From contig SUVO01000001.1 of assembly GCA_015061955.1 (NCBI GenBank), positions 66,233 through 130,232 of the forward strand: DNA of 64,000 nt, written 5' to 3'. Both the position numbers and the translations under genes were made by a program. Under the pieces are notes generated by a model that was given only the letters and a program-made list of their open reading frames with translations, ran no database searches and was not told the origin of the DNA. Below, one piece after another: positions 1 to 10,010 of the stretch (the stretch's first letter is position 1; each line of letters begins with the position of its first letter). Source of the DNA: Verrucomicrobiaceae bacterium. GTDB lineage: Bacteria > Verrucomicrobiota > Verrucomicrobiia > Opitutales > Intestinicryptomonadaceae.

Positions 1-149
1 CGTTGCGAATCGGAACTTGTTTGTGTAATTGTTGTAATTTTGTCGTTATTTGCTTCTAATGTTGGTTGTTCAAATACAACAACACTCTCGCCCAATGATA
101 TATTGAACGCAAGCAACAAAACAGCAAAAATGGAATAAAAAAATTTCAA
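1..149 (-). CDS. N-terminal part of a putative secreted protein (runs off the left edge)
   Basis: An open frame on the minus strand begins with a TTG codon at 149 and stays open to base 1. The first residues (Lys-Phe-Phe-Tyr, then a leucine/alanine-rich stretch, then Leu-Gly-Glu) look like a signal peptide with cleavage near residue 19, followed by a polar Glu/Asn/Thr/Gln-rich segment. An in-frame stop lies at 186-188, so no ATG start is available. The gene sits about 50 bases downstream of glpF in the same direction and could be the last gene of that operon. The function cannot be told from 49 residues. The TTG start has no clear ribosome binding site, so the call rests on the signal-peptide pattern alone. 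Confidence 0.4.
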   Translation of the reverse strand, partial: MKFFYSIFAVLLLAFNISLGESVVVFEQPTLEANNDKITTITQTSSDSQ

Positions 150-200
150 CTTAGGCAGTTTTAGGCAGGTCGAAATTTTTGTCAGTTATTTTATTATATT

Positions 201-914
201 TTATTTCCAAGGAATGGCATTAAATAGTAATACTGCACAAACTGCACCAACTATGGGTGCTACAACCGGAATCCACGCATAACCCCAATTTGACGAGCCT
301 TTTCCTTTTATTGGCAAAATTGCGTGTGCAATTCGTGGCCCCAAATCGCGAGCTGGATTTATTGCGTATCCAGTTAGACCACCTAACGACATACCTATTG
401 ATACAATTAGTGCAAATACAAAAATTTTATCCATTCCACCCGATATTCCAGTGGCGTGTCCGATACCTTTTATTGTAAACATTAGAATGAATGTGCCAAT
501 AGCCTCGCTCAAGAAATTCAACTTTGTGTTAGGAATTGACGGACGTGTTGCAAACACACCAAGCTTTATGTTGGTATCGTCGGTGGCATCGAAGTGTGCT
601 TTGAATAGCGTATAAACAATCACGCCACCTATGAAAGCTCCCAAAATTTCAGCAATCACATAAGTAGGTACTAGCGACCACGCCATAGATCCTTCTGTTG
701 CCAAGGCTATCGCAAGTGCAGGATTAAACAATGCGCCCGATGAATCGGCAAATATTATTACTGGTACGAGTACAGCCAAGCCCCATGCAAGAGTTATTTG
801 CACGCTTCCACCACCTTTCATTCCAGATTTATTCAATAATACGTTTGCTACAACGCCATCGCCTAAGATTATAAGCAACGCCGTTCCTATTAGTTCTGAT
901 AAGAATATTAACAT
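201..914 (-). CDS. glpF: Glycerol uptake facilitator (aquaglyceroporin)
   Basis: This 237-residue membrane protein belongs to the MIP/aquaporin family and should let glycerol diffuse across the inner membrane. Both half-helix signatures are visible: an Asn-Pro-Ala in the first half (FNPALA) and Asn-Pro-Ala-Arg-Asp in the second (INPARDLGPR). The Asp after NPAR is the residue that separates glycerol channels from water-only aquaporins. About six hydrophobic segments are present and the length is normal for the family. The gene lies 6 bases downstream of glpK on the same strand, so the two are co-transcribed: GlpK traps the incoming glycerol as glycerol 3-phosphate. The ATG at 914 is the natural start. 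Confidence 0.93.
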   Translation of the reverse strand: MLIFLSELIGTALLIILGDGVVANVLLNKSGMKGGGSVQITLAWGLAVLVPVIIFADSSGALFNPALAIALATEGSMAWSLVPTYVIAEILGAFIGGVIVYTLFKAHFDATDDTNIKLGVFATRPSIPNTKLNFLSEAIGTFILMFTIKGIGHATGISGGMDKIFVFALIVSIGMSLGGLTGYAINPARDLGPRIAHAILPIKGKGSSNWGYAWIPVVAPIVGAVCAVLLFNAIPWK

Positions 915-920
915 AAGTTT

Positions 921-2444
<1,524 letters not shown>

Positions 2445-2518
2445 TTATCGTATAAAGACAACTAAAACTTACATTTATTTTTTTTGAAATAGTTTCGATA
2501 TATTGATATCTATCCAAC

Positions 2519-2549
2519 TTGACAAAAAAATACTATTTTATAATACAAT
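2519..2549 (+). promoter_or_regulatory. Candidate glpD promoter in the divergent glpK-glpD space
   Basis: A perfect TTGACA lies at 2519-2524. It is followed by TATAAT at 2539-2544 (14-base spacer, short) and an overlapping TACAAT at 2544-2549 (19-base spacer). Either would start transcription almost on top of the ATG at 2555, so the mRNA is leaderless or the true start is the next ATG at 2567. The spacing is not ideal, so the exact -10 is uncertain. Confidence 0.5.
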
Positions 2550-2554
2550 CTTAG

Positions 2555-4135
2555 ATGAATACGAATATGCAAATATCAAGAGTGAAAATGTTAGAAGAAG
2601 CCCAATGTGCTAATTGGGACATACTTGTTATTGGTGGTGGTGCAACAGGTTTAGGCATAGCCTTAGACTCTGCTAGCAGAGGTTTAAAGACTTTACTCAT
2701 TGAACAAGCCGATTTTGCAAAGGGGACTTCAAGTAGAAGTACTAAACTTGTGCATGGTGGTGTTCGTTATCTTCAGCAAGGCGATGTTATATTAGTTCGC
2801 GAAGCATTGCACGAGCGCGGTAGAATGTTGCGAAACGCTCCACATTTAGTAAGGGATATGCGTTTTATAATTGGTGGGTATCGTTGGTGGGAACGTGCTT
2901 TTTACACGATAGGGCTTACTTTTTACGACTTACTTGCTGGATCGTTAGGTTTTGGGCGTTCGTTGCCACTTTCAAAGAACACAGTCTTAAATGAAATTCC
3001 TGCGTTATCGAGTGCAAATTTACGAGGTGGTGTAGTGTATCATGATGGTCAATTTGACGATTCTCGTATGGCTATAACATTGGCGTTGTCTGCTCAAGAT
3101 GCTGGGGCAACTTGCTTAAATTATGTTAAAGCTGTTGCTCTAAATAAAGACAAATATAACAAGGTTTGTGGTGTAAAAGCTTGTGATGAACTCAATGGCA
3201 AACAATTTGAAATAAACGCAAAAATTGTAATAAACGCAACAGGGGTTTTTGTTGACGAGATAATGATGTTAGATGCACCTGAAACATCAAAAAAAGTCCG
3301 TCCAAGTCAAGGTGTTCATTTGGTAGTTGATGCTTCGTTCTTAGGTGGCGATTCAGCTTTGATGATTCCAAAAACAACTGATGGACGTGTTTTATTTGGT
3401 GTTCCATGGCATGGTAAGGCAATTTTAGGAACCACCGACACTCCTCTCAATGAAGAAACCTTAGAACCTCGTGCGTTAGAAGAGGAAATTGATTTTATAT
3501 TAAATCAAGCAGGGCAGTATTTGGCAAAAAAGCCTGAACGTAAAGATGTATTGAGCGTTTTTGCTGGATTGCGACCGTTGGCTGCACCATCAAAGGCTGG
3601 TTCTAATAGTACAAAGGAAATATCGCGTTCGCACAAAATTTATATTTCAGATAGCAACTTAGTAACAATTACAGGTGGCAAATGGACAACCTATCGTGCA
3701 ATGGCTGAAGATGTCCTCAACAAAGCTTTGAAACTTGTTGATTTAAAGGCTGAACCTTGTTGCACTGCCAACTTAAAATTACATGGCTACAAGAAAAATG
3801 TCGATAGATCGACATGGGACTATGTATATGGTAGCGATATTGAAAAAATAAAGTCTCTCGAAGCCAAAAATCCAGAGTTAACAGAGAAAATTCATCCAAA
3901 TTATACATTCAGAAAATCTCATGTGGTTTTTGCTGTTCGCAAAGAATTTGCTCAGACCATTGAAGATGTTCTTGCTCGCAGAGTTCGTTTACTTTTCTTA
4001 GATGCTAAGGCTGCAAAACAATCGGCTAAAGTTGTAGCCGATATTCTTGCAAAGGAACTTGAAAAAGACGACTCTTGGAAAACTCAACAAATAGAAGCTT
4101 TCAACAAACTTGCCGATGGATATATCTTAAAGTAA
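2555..4135 (+). CDS. glpD: FAD-dependent glycerol-3-phosphate dehydrogenase
   Basis: GlpD oxidises glycerol 3-phosphate to dihydroxyacetone phosphate and passes electrons to the quinone pool at the membrane. The dinucleotide-binding fold is seen near residues 23-40 (VIGGGATGLGIALD), followed by TSSRSTKLVHGGVRYL, a classic GlpD signature, and the late TGGKWTTYRAMAED motif. The length, 526 residues, fits the family. Two starts are possible: ATG 2555 or ATG 2567. The second lies closer to the family's usual N-terminal length and further from the candidate -10 box. It is divergent from glpK-glpF and completes the glycerol module. Confidence 0.96.
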   Translation: MNTNMQISRVKMLEEAQCANWDILVIGGGATGLGIALDSASRGLKTLLIEQADFAKGTSSRSTKLVHGGVRYLQQGDVILVREALHERGRMLRNAPHLVRDMRFIIGGYRWWERAFYTIGLTFYDLLAGSLGFGRSLPLSKNTVLNEIPALSSANLRGGVVYHDGQFDDSRMAITLALSAQDAGATCLNYVKAVALNKDKYNKVCGVKACDELNGKQFEINAKIVINATGVFVDEIMMLDAPETSKKVRPSQGVHLVVDASFLGGDSALMIPKTTDGRVLFGVPWHGKAILGTTDTPLNEETLEPRALEEEIDFILNQAGQYLAKKPERKDVLSVFAGLRPLAAPSKAGSNSTKEISRSHKIYISDSNLVTITGGKWTTYRAMAEDVLNKALKLVDLKAEPCCTANLKLHGYKKNVDRSTWDYVYGSDIEKIKSLEAKNPELTEKIHPNYTFRKSHVVFAVRKEFAQTIEDVLARRVRLLFLDAKAAKQSAKVVADILAKELEKDDSWKTQQIEAFNKLADGYILK

Positions 4136-4142
4136 ATGCAGT

Positions 4143-5441
4143 TTACTTGTTTTCTATTTGAGTCGAGTAAGGCTTATTTGTGCCTTGCGAAGTTTGTGCA
4201 ATCCATACTGTTGCACAAGCATCGCCATAAATATTAGTGCTTGTACGCATCATATCTAAGAGACGGTCGGTTATCCATATTATACCTATTGCCTCTACTG
4301 GAATACCTACTACTCCCATAATTAATGCAATTGCTACTAAACTTGCCGATGGAATACCAGCAACACCAACCGATGTCATCAATGCGAGGGCAATAACCAT
4401 CACTTGCGTAGTCAACGATATTTCAGCACATATTCCAGCCGACACGCATATTTGCGATATAAATATAACTGCCATACATTCGTACAATGCTGTACCATTC
4501 ATATTTACAGTTGCACCTAAAGGAATTGTAAAGCCTGCAATATCATTCGATACTCCCGCTTTTTTTACACAATCCATTGTAACTGGCAACGATGCAACGC
4601 TTGAGGATGTTGAAAATCCAGTTAAAATAAGAGGCATCATTGTCTTTATATGTTTTATTACAGGAATTGATGAACATTTTAAAATCACCGACATCGTTAT
4701 AAACATATGGAACATCAACGCACCGACTACTGTTACAAAAAATAGTAAAACAGGACCTATTGTTTGAGTGCCAGCTCTTACAAATACAGGCATTGTTAAA
4801 CCGAACACACCGATAGGTAAAAATTTCATAATGAAATCTGTAATTTTCATAAATAGAGCATTTGTACTTTCCCAGAAATCGCGTTGCATTGTTGCGTATT
4901 TTTCAGGCAAAGTATTTATGAAAATCCCCATTATAATGGCAAAGAATATAAGCCCCAATAATTGAGTGTTATCGGTTGCTGCCGACATTATATTAGGAGG
5001 AAAGAATTTTAAAATGGTATCGTATACACCAATGTTTTGTGTTTGTAGTTGTGGCATTTTTTCAATACTGCCTAAAATTGCCTTGGCTGTTTGTGTATCT
5101 ACTTGTCCAGGCTTAACTACATTTATAAATATCAACGATAACCCAACTGCAATTATACCTGTTAAAATATAGAATGCTATTGTTTTTGAACCTACCGACA
5201 GTATCTTTTTGTTTCCACCTAAATTTATACATCCACATACTACGCTTGTCGATACCAATGGAACTATTATCATCGACAACAATCGCATAAACATTTTTCC
5301 GAGAAAATCGGCAAATTCGCACATCCATTCACCAAATGGTGTTGCAAAAACATCGAACATTCTGAACAAAGTAGCTATTACAACCGAAACTAATATTGCA
5401 AACGCAACTTGCCAATGGAGCTTTGACGTCATTTTTTTCAT
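4143..5441 (-). CDS. Dicarboxylate/acidic amino acid:cation symporter (DAACS family)
   Basis: This 432-residue inner-membrane protein is a secondary transporter of the glutamate/aspartate/C4-dicarboxylate family. Reentrant loop 1 carries the serine-rich TSSSVASLP motif. The last helix has D-M-M-R-T followed by TNIYGD, matching the substrate-binding Asp/Arg/Thr and Asn/Asp set of GltPh; the Arg predicts an acidic substrate. The NMDGT cation-site motif of helix 7 reads NMNGT here, so the usual Asp is Asn. The gene has its own promoter (5482-5510) and stands alone, convergent with glpD. Whether it moves glutamate, aspartate or C4-dicarboxylates cannot be decided from sequence. Confidence 0.9.
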   Translation of the reverse strand: MKKMTSKLHWQVAFAILVSVVIATLFRMFDVFATPFGEWMCEFADFLGKMFMRLLSMIIVPLVSTSVVCGCINLGGNKKILSVGSKTIAFYILTGIIAVGLSLIFINVVKPGQVDTQTAKAILGSIEKMPQLQTQNIGVYDTILKFFPPNIMSAATDNTQLLGLIFFAIIMGIFINTLPEKYATMQRDFWESTNALFMKITDFIMKFLPIGVFGLTMPVFVRAGTQTIGPVLLFFVTVVGALMFHMFITMSVILKCSSIPVIKHIKTMMPLILTGFSTSSSVASLPVTMDCVKKAGVSNDIAGFTIPLGATVNMNGTALYECMAVIFISQICVSAGICAEISLTTQVMVIALALMTSVGVAGIPSASLVAIALIMGVVGIPVEAIGIIWITDRLLDMMRTSTNIYGDACATVWIAQTSQGTNKPYSTQIENK

Positions 5442-5481
5442 ATTTAAATACTTTATATTTTTGATTTTTTTTCAATAACAA

Positions 5482-5510
5482 ATATAAGTATTTACAAATT
5501 ATGCTTACAA
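5482..5510 (-). promoter_or_regulatory. Promoter of the symporter gene
   Basis: On the minus strand TTGTAA (5510-5505) and TTATAT (5487-5482) are separated by 17 bases. The position, about 40 bases before the ATG at 5441 and just after the terminator of the upstream operon, supports it. Confidence 0.55.
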
Positions 5511-5532
5511 AAAAATGGCAAATTAGCCATTT
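5508..5532 (-). terminator. Terminator of the TPR-dnaG-rpoD operon
   Basis: On the minus strand a 7-bp stem (AAATGGC/GCCATTT) with a 6-base loop is followed by a run of seven T. It lies 13 bases beyond the stop of the 151-residue gene. Confidence 0.75.
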
Positions 5533-5544
5533 AAAACAAAAAGG

Positions 5545-6000
5545 TTATTGTTCTATTTTCTTTTTATAATAACGCACTATTACATTATCGCCAACTATGG
5601 CTTTACCATTTATTATTTTAAATATAAAGCAATCTTTATAACCAGTATTTAAACTTTCTAATTCGGCAACTGGTTCAAGTTTATAATTACATGCTAGAAA
5701 TTTTGGAGGTATTTCAGATGCTGGAATTTTAGATATTATCTGAACTGTTGCAATGTTATCTTGTACACGAACTACTTTACCAAAACGCATATCTGTTTCG
5801 GCATAAATTATTTCACGTTTAGTTTTTATTGGAGTGCGTTGTTGTTGATCTTGGAGTTGTTGCTCTTGTTCTAATTTTTCTGTAAATTTTTTATCAGATT
5901 TATTTTTACGCAAGCTATGTTTATCACTGGCAACTCCAAACAACAATGTCTGTATACAAAAAAATACAGCCAAAACAAACAATATTTTTTTACTTTTCAT
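5545..6000 (-). CDS. Small secreted protein of unknown function downstream of rpoD
   Basis: I do not recognise this 151-residue protein. It starts with a clear signal peptide (Lys-Ser-Lys-Lys, then a hydrophobic core to about residue 22). Next comes a charged, Gln-rich linker (residues about 25-60). The last 85 residues look like a small beta-rich domain (GKVVRVQDNIATVQI, then KAIVGDNVIVRYY near the end). The alternation of valine and charged residues could suit an SH3- or OB-like barrel, but that is a guess. It is the last gene of the dnaG-rpoD transcription unit, 44 bases after rpoD, and is followed by a terminator. An exported protein in this operon is odd. Confidence 0.75.
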   Translation of the reverse strand: MKSKKILFVLAVFFCIQTLLFGVASDKHSLRKNKSDKKFTEKLEQEQQLQDQQQRTPIKTKREIIYAETDMRFGKVVRVQDNIATVQIISKIPASEIPPKFLACNYKLEPVAELESLNTGYKDCFIFKIINGKAIVGDNVIVRYYKKKIEQ

Positions 6001-6044
6001 GTTTATTTCGACTGTATTTTTATTTAATGTTTATAGACTAAATA

Positions 6045-8126
6045 TTAGTCTTCGTCTTTTGTTTTTCTGAAGTGATCAAAACCTGGACCTGCCGAGTTAT
6101 TTTCACTTTCAAAGAAACCATGCAACTGACGCAAACGAGTAGGGTGGCGCATCTTTCTGAGTGCTTTTGCTTCAATCTGACGTATACGTTCTCTTGTTAC
6201 ATTGAATTGTTTACCAACTTCTTCGAGCGTTCTTGAGTATCCATCTTGTATACCAAAACGCAATGTTAAAACCTTGCGTTCGCGAGGTGTTAACGATGCA
6301 AGAACGTCTTCCAACTTTTCACGCAAGAGCGAATAGCTTGTTTTATCGTATGGATTTTCTGCAGCTTTATCTTCGATGAAGTCACCAAAATTAGTGTCGT
6401 CGGAATCGCCTACTGGACTTTGCAACGATATTGGTTGCTGTGCCATTTTCATTATAGACTGTACTTTTTCAACAGGTAAATCCATTGCCGAAGCAACTTC
6501 TTCTGGTGTTGGTTCATGACCTAACTCTTGAATAAGTTGTTTTTGTACTTGCATAACCTTATTCAACGTTTCAATCATATGAACTGGAATTCTAATAGTT
6601 CTTGCTTGGTCGGCAATAGAACGTGTTATTGCTTGGCGAATCCACCATGTTGCGTATGTTGAAAATTTATAACCACGAATATACTCGAACTTTTCAACTG
6701 CTTTCATCAAGCCCATATTACCTTCTTGAATTAAGTCTAAGAAGTTCAAGCCTCTATTTGTATATTTTTTCGCAATCGAAATAACCAAGCGCAAGTTTGC
6801 ACGAACCATTTCTGTTTTAGCTCTATGAGCTTCTTGCATAGATGTTCTAACCAACTTTACAATTTCAACAAGTCTTTCTGGTTCTACGCGATAGGTATCA
6901 TGAATTTCTGCCAAACGTGCTTTCAAATCTTCAGCATTACCAAGTTTAATCTTCGGTCCAACTCTTTGAATTGCTTTTAAACGATAGAATATATCATCGA
7001 TTTCTCTCAAAACTGGATTTAACGAATCGAGGAATTCTTCAAAAATCTTAAGCTTGAATTTGAAGCCTTTTTCATAAATTGCACGCAACTTCCCTTCTTG
7101 ATTTTTGAACATCGTAAGATGTCGTTTTTTCATTGATGGATTTGTTGTAGTCTTTGCAGCTTCCCAATACTTTGCTAAGTTTTCTTCTACTTTTTCAGCT
7201 TGTTCTATATACTGAGGCAATTCTTCAAAGTATTTTTCGCGTCCGTCTAAAATTTTCTTATCGAGTACAATTTTATCAAAACGTTCTTCTTTGACAAGCA
7301 ACTTTTTTGCCATATTTATTTGGAAGTTGTTTGTCAACGATACTGCAAACAACACATCTACTGCAGCCGATTCTGCGTTTTCAATACGTTTTGATATCGC
7401 AACTTCTTGGTCTCTCGACAAAAGAGGTACTTGCCCCATTTGTTTCAAATACATTCTAACAGGGTCATCAAGTGTGTCGGTTTGAAGTGCTTTTGACTGA
7501 CGTTCTTCTGTTTCTTCTCTTCTACGCTTATAGTTTTCGATTTCTTCTTCGTTATCGAAAATTTCAATATTTAAGTCTTCGAGAATTTTAATTACATTAT
7601 CGAAAATCTTAGGGTCTTTTAATGTCTCGAGAAGATGCTTGTTTATATCTTGAGTAGTGAGGTAGCCCTTCTCACCTGCGAGTGTGCGAAGTTGACGAAT
7701 TTTTACATCAATACTTTTTGAGCTAAGTGGATCAGCTTTCTTTTTTGGTTGAGCCTTTTCTACTTTTACAGTTTGCTTTGGCGTAACTTTTTCTACTGGT
7801 TTTTTTGCAACTGTTTTAGCCGAAGTTTTTGCAGTAGGCTTTACTATTGCTTTAACTGGAGCTTTTGTTTTTGGTGTTGAAACCTTCTGAACAACTTTTG
7901 TTTTTACTGCGACCTTTTTTGTTGGTGCAGGTGTTGCTTTTTTTGTTGGTTTATCAACTTTTTGCTTTGTTGCACTTATTTTATTAGCAGTAGTTTTTTT
8001 AGCTTCAACCTTTTTTGTATTAGTAGCCTTTGCTACTACTTTTTTGGGTTGAGATGCTTTTTTAACTACTGTTTTAACCGTAGTTTTTTTAGATGATGTA
8101 TTTTTTTTATTTGTTTTAGATGACAT
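6045..8126 (-). CDS. rpoD: Primary RNA polymerase sigma factor with lysine-rich N-terminal tail
   Basis: RpoD directs RNA polymerase to housekeeping promoters. The order is: a Lys/Ala/Thr/Val-rich tail (first ~130 residues, histone-H1-like), region 1.1 (~135-190), region 1.2 ([11 protein letters not shown]), a non-conserved insert, region 2 ([41 protein letters not shown]), region 3 (HMIETLNKV), and region 4 ([30 protein letters not shown]). The presence of 1.1 and the insert marks it as the primary sigma factor. An in-frame TTG two codons upstream (8132) exists, but ATG 8126 is the better start, giving 693 residues. It follows dnaG by 21 bases, the usual dnaG-rpoD pairing. Confidence 0.97.
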   Translation of the reverse strand: MSSKTNKKNTSSKKTTVKTVVKKASQPKKVVAKATNTKKVEAKKTTANKISATKQKVDKPTKKATPAPTKKVAVKTKVVQKVSTPKTKAPVKAIVKPTAKTSAKTVAKKPVEKVTPKQTVKVEKAQPKKKADPLSSKSIDVKIRQLRTLAGEKGYLTTQDINKHLLETLKDPKIFDNVIKILEDLNIEIFDNEEEIENYKRRREETEERQSKALQTDTLDDPVRMYLKQMGQVPLLSRDQEVAISKRIENAESAAVDVLFAVSLTNNFQINMAKKLLVKEERFDKIVLDKKILDGREKYFEELPQYIEQAEKVEENLAKYWEAAKTTTNPSMKKRHLTMFKNQEGKLRAIYEKGFKFKLKIFEEFLDSLNPVLREIDDIFYRLKAIQRVGPKIKLGNAEDLKARLAEIHDTYRVEPERLVEIVKLVRTSMQEAHRAKTEMVRANLRLVISIAKKYTNRGLNFLDLIQEGNMGLMKAVEKFEYIRGYKFSTYATWWIRQAITRSIADQARTIRIPVHMIETLNKVMQVQKQLIQELGHEPTPEEVASAMDLPVEKVQSIMKMAQQPISLQSPVGDSDDTNFGDFIEDKAAENPYDKTSYSLLREKLEDVLASLTPRERKVLTLRFGIQDGYSRTLEEVGKQFNVTRERIRQIEAKALRKMRHPTRLRQLHGFFESENNSAGPGFDHFRKTKDED

Positions 8127-8147
8127 ACTCAATTTTTATGAAATTAT

Positions 8148-10010
8148 TTAGTCAGCTTCTTCTATCTGTTTAGGTGGCACTTGTGATTTTTTCTTCAAAT
8201 CAGCAATACGCTTCAACAGAAAAAACTTATCTGTATCCTCTATATTTTCGTTTACGAGCATACGGTTAGCTTTTTCAATTTCACCTAATACGTGATTTTT
8301 ATAAATTGTCTTGATACAATTATTCGCAGATTTTACAGGATTTTCAATGAAAATTTTATCATTTGCCAATATTTTATAAATTGCGTTCTTTTCGGCTTCA
8401 GAATCAAAGTGATTATTTATCTCAGAAATATCAAATTCTATACCCTCGCGAAACATACCAAAAAGACGCATCAATATTTTGCCAGATAGTTTTCCCATAT
8501 CAATCCATTCGTCGTCAACTGCTTGAGCCATAAGGTTGCCTACATCTGGGCAATGCAGTGCAATAATGAGAGCATCGGATTGTGCGCTCGATATTTTATA
8601 TTCAGCTTTTTCGGTTGTTTTTTCTTTATTTTGAGCGTTTTTTTCTTCCGATGATGGATTTTTTTGTTTTTCTTTTTGTTCTATAAAATTTTCAAAATCT
8701 TTTGCAACAGACACATAACTGGTTGCAAAATTCAAAGAAACCTCGCGCAGATACTCGTTTAGTATTATCTTAGATTTACACTGGCTAAGCATTTCAAATA
8801 TATCAAAAATTATCTCACCCTTCTTTTGTGCTGTAATTTCGACAGCTTGTCCCGACAACGTTTGTGCTGCAAAGCTAACTGCAGTTTTCTTTTTATTTTC
8901 AACTAACTGACGCATAGCTTCGGCGCCATATTTACATATGAAAGAATCGGGGTCTTCTCCTTGTGGCAGTGGAACTATGAAAGGTTCAAGCTCGTGTTTT
9001 AAGCAAAGTGATATTGCTTTCATATTAGCTCTTATGCCTGCAGCATCGCCATCGAACAACAATACCGTTCTGTTGCAGAAACGCTTTATTTGCATAAGAT
9101 GATTATCGGTTAGGGCAGTACCTTGTGTGGCTATTGTGTTTTTTATACCTGCAGTGTACATTTTTATGGCATCAAGTTGCCCTTCCACAATAACGCAGTA
9201 ATCTTTTTCTTTCATACTGCTTTTAGCTTTGTGTATGTTAAAAGCTATGTTGCCTTTTTTAAAAACATCGGTTTCTCGCGAATTTACATACTTGCCACTT
9301 TCGGCTTGATTATCGGGGGTAAACTCTGTTTTTCTACCTGTAAAACCTATTACTCTGCCTTGTATATCGCAAATTGGTATAACCATTCTACCTCGGAATT
9401 TGGGGTAAACATTTGCCATATTACGTTCGCCTTCGCGACCAACAAAAATGCTAGAGCTTAATATGGCACGCATATCGTACTTTTTAGCAGAAAATATTTT
9501 CTTTAATTCAAAGGAATTTACTGGAGCATAGCCAATACGTAATTCTTTTGCATCATCGAGAGTCATTTTACGTTGTTCTACCCAATATTTTCTGATAGCC
9601 TGTGCCTGTTCGTTGTCGGCAAAAAACTGCTGAGAAAACCAAGTTGCAGCATCTTCGTGCATATCTAATATTTGCTTATTTAGGCTGGAATTTTGGGCTT
9701 CATTGCCTACATAATCATATTCAACTTGTATGCCGAATTTTTTGGCGATAAATTCTACTGATTCTGCAAAATTCAAATTTTCTAATTTTTGCACAAACGT
9801 AAACATATCGCCACCTTGCGAAGTACTAAAGCAATGGTAGAAACCTTTTTCTGAATTGACCACAAACGAAGGCGTTTTTTCCTGCGAAAACGGACTCAAC
9901 CCCTTTAAGGTTGAGCCAGATTTCTTCAACGCAACATAATCACCAATAACTTGTTCTATTGGAATTCTATGCCGTATTTCGTCGATAGTCGACTGTTTTA
10001 TGCGTGGCAT
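8148..10010 (-). CDS. dnaG: DNA primase lacking most zinc ligands
   Basis: DnaG makes RNA primers for DNA replication. The N-terminal domain, the TOPRIM domain (VIVEGQLDAIKMY, then LLFDGDAAGIRA with its acidic metal ligands) and a C-terminal helicase-interaction region are all present in 620 residues. In the CHC2 zinc ribbon the expected Cys-x2-His ... Cys-x2-Cys reads Ser39-x2-Ser42 ... Cys60-x2-Thr63, so three of four ligands are lost while flanking residues (EKTPSF, YHCF) are kept. The gene is otherwise intact, so this looks like a zinc-free version rather than decay. Its ATG overlaps the stop of the upstream TPR gene by one base (TAATG), suggesting translational coupling. Confidence 0.96.
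   Translation of the reverse strand: MPRIKQSTIDEIRHRIPIEQVIGDYVALKKSGSTLKGLSPFSQEKTPSFVVNSEKGFYHCFSTSQGGDMFTFVQKLENLNFAESVEFIAKKFGIQVEYDYVGNEAQNSSLNKQILDMHEDAATWFSQQFFADNEQAQAIRKYWVEQRKMTLDDAKELRIGYAPVNSFELKKIFSAKKYDMRAILSSSIFVGREGERNMANVYPKFRGRMVIPICDIQGRVIGFTGRKTEFTPDNQAESGKYVNSRETDVFKKGNIAFNIHKAKSSMKEKDYCVIVEGQLDAIKMYTAGIKNTIATQGTALTDNHLMQIKRFCNRTVLLFDGDAAGIRANMKAISLCLKHELEPFIVPLPQGEDPDSFICKYGAEAMRQLVENKKKTAVSFAAQTLSGQAVEITAQKKGEIIFDIFEMLSQCKSKIILNEYLREVSLNFATSYVSVAKDFENFIEQKEKQKNPSSEEKNAQNKEKTTEKAEYKISSAQSDALIIALHCPDVGNLMAQAVDDEWIDMGKLSGKILMRLFGMFREGIEFDISEINNHFDSEAEKNAIYKILANDKIFIENPVKSANNCIKTIYKNHVLGEIEKANRMLVNENIEDTDKFFLLKRIADLKKKSQVPPKQIEEAD

Noticed and set aside
4237-4767. 176-codon plus-strand frame opposite the symporter
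   Set aside because: Antisense shadow of a clear membrane transporter; its Ile/Thr/Asn-rich content mirrors the reversed hydrophobic codons.
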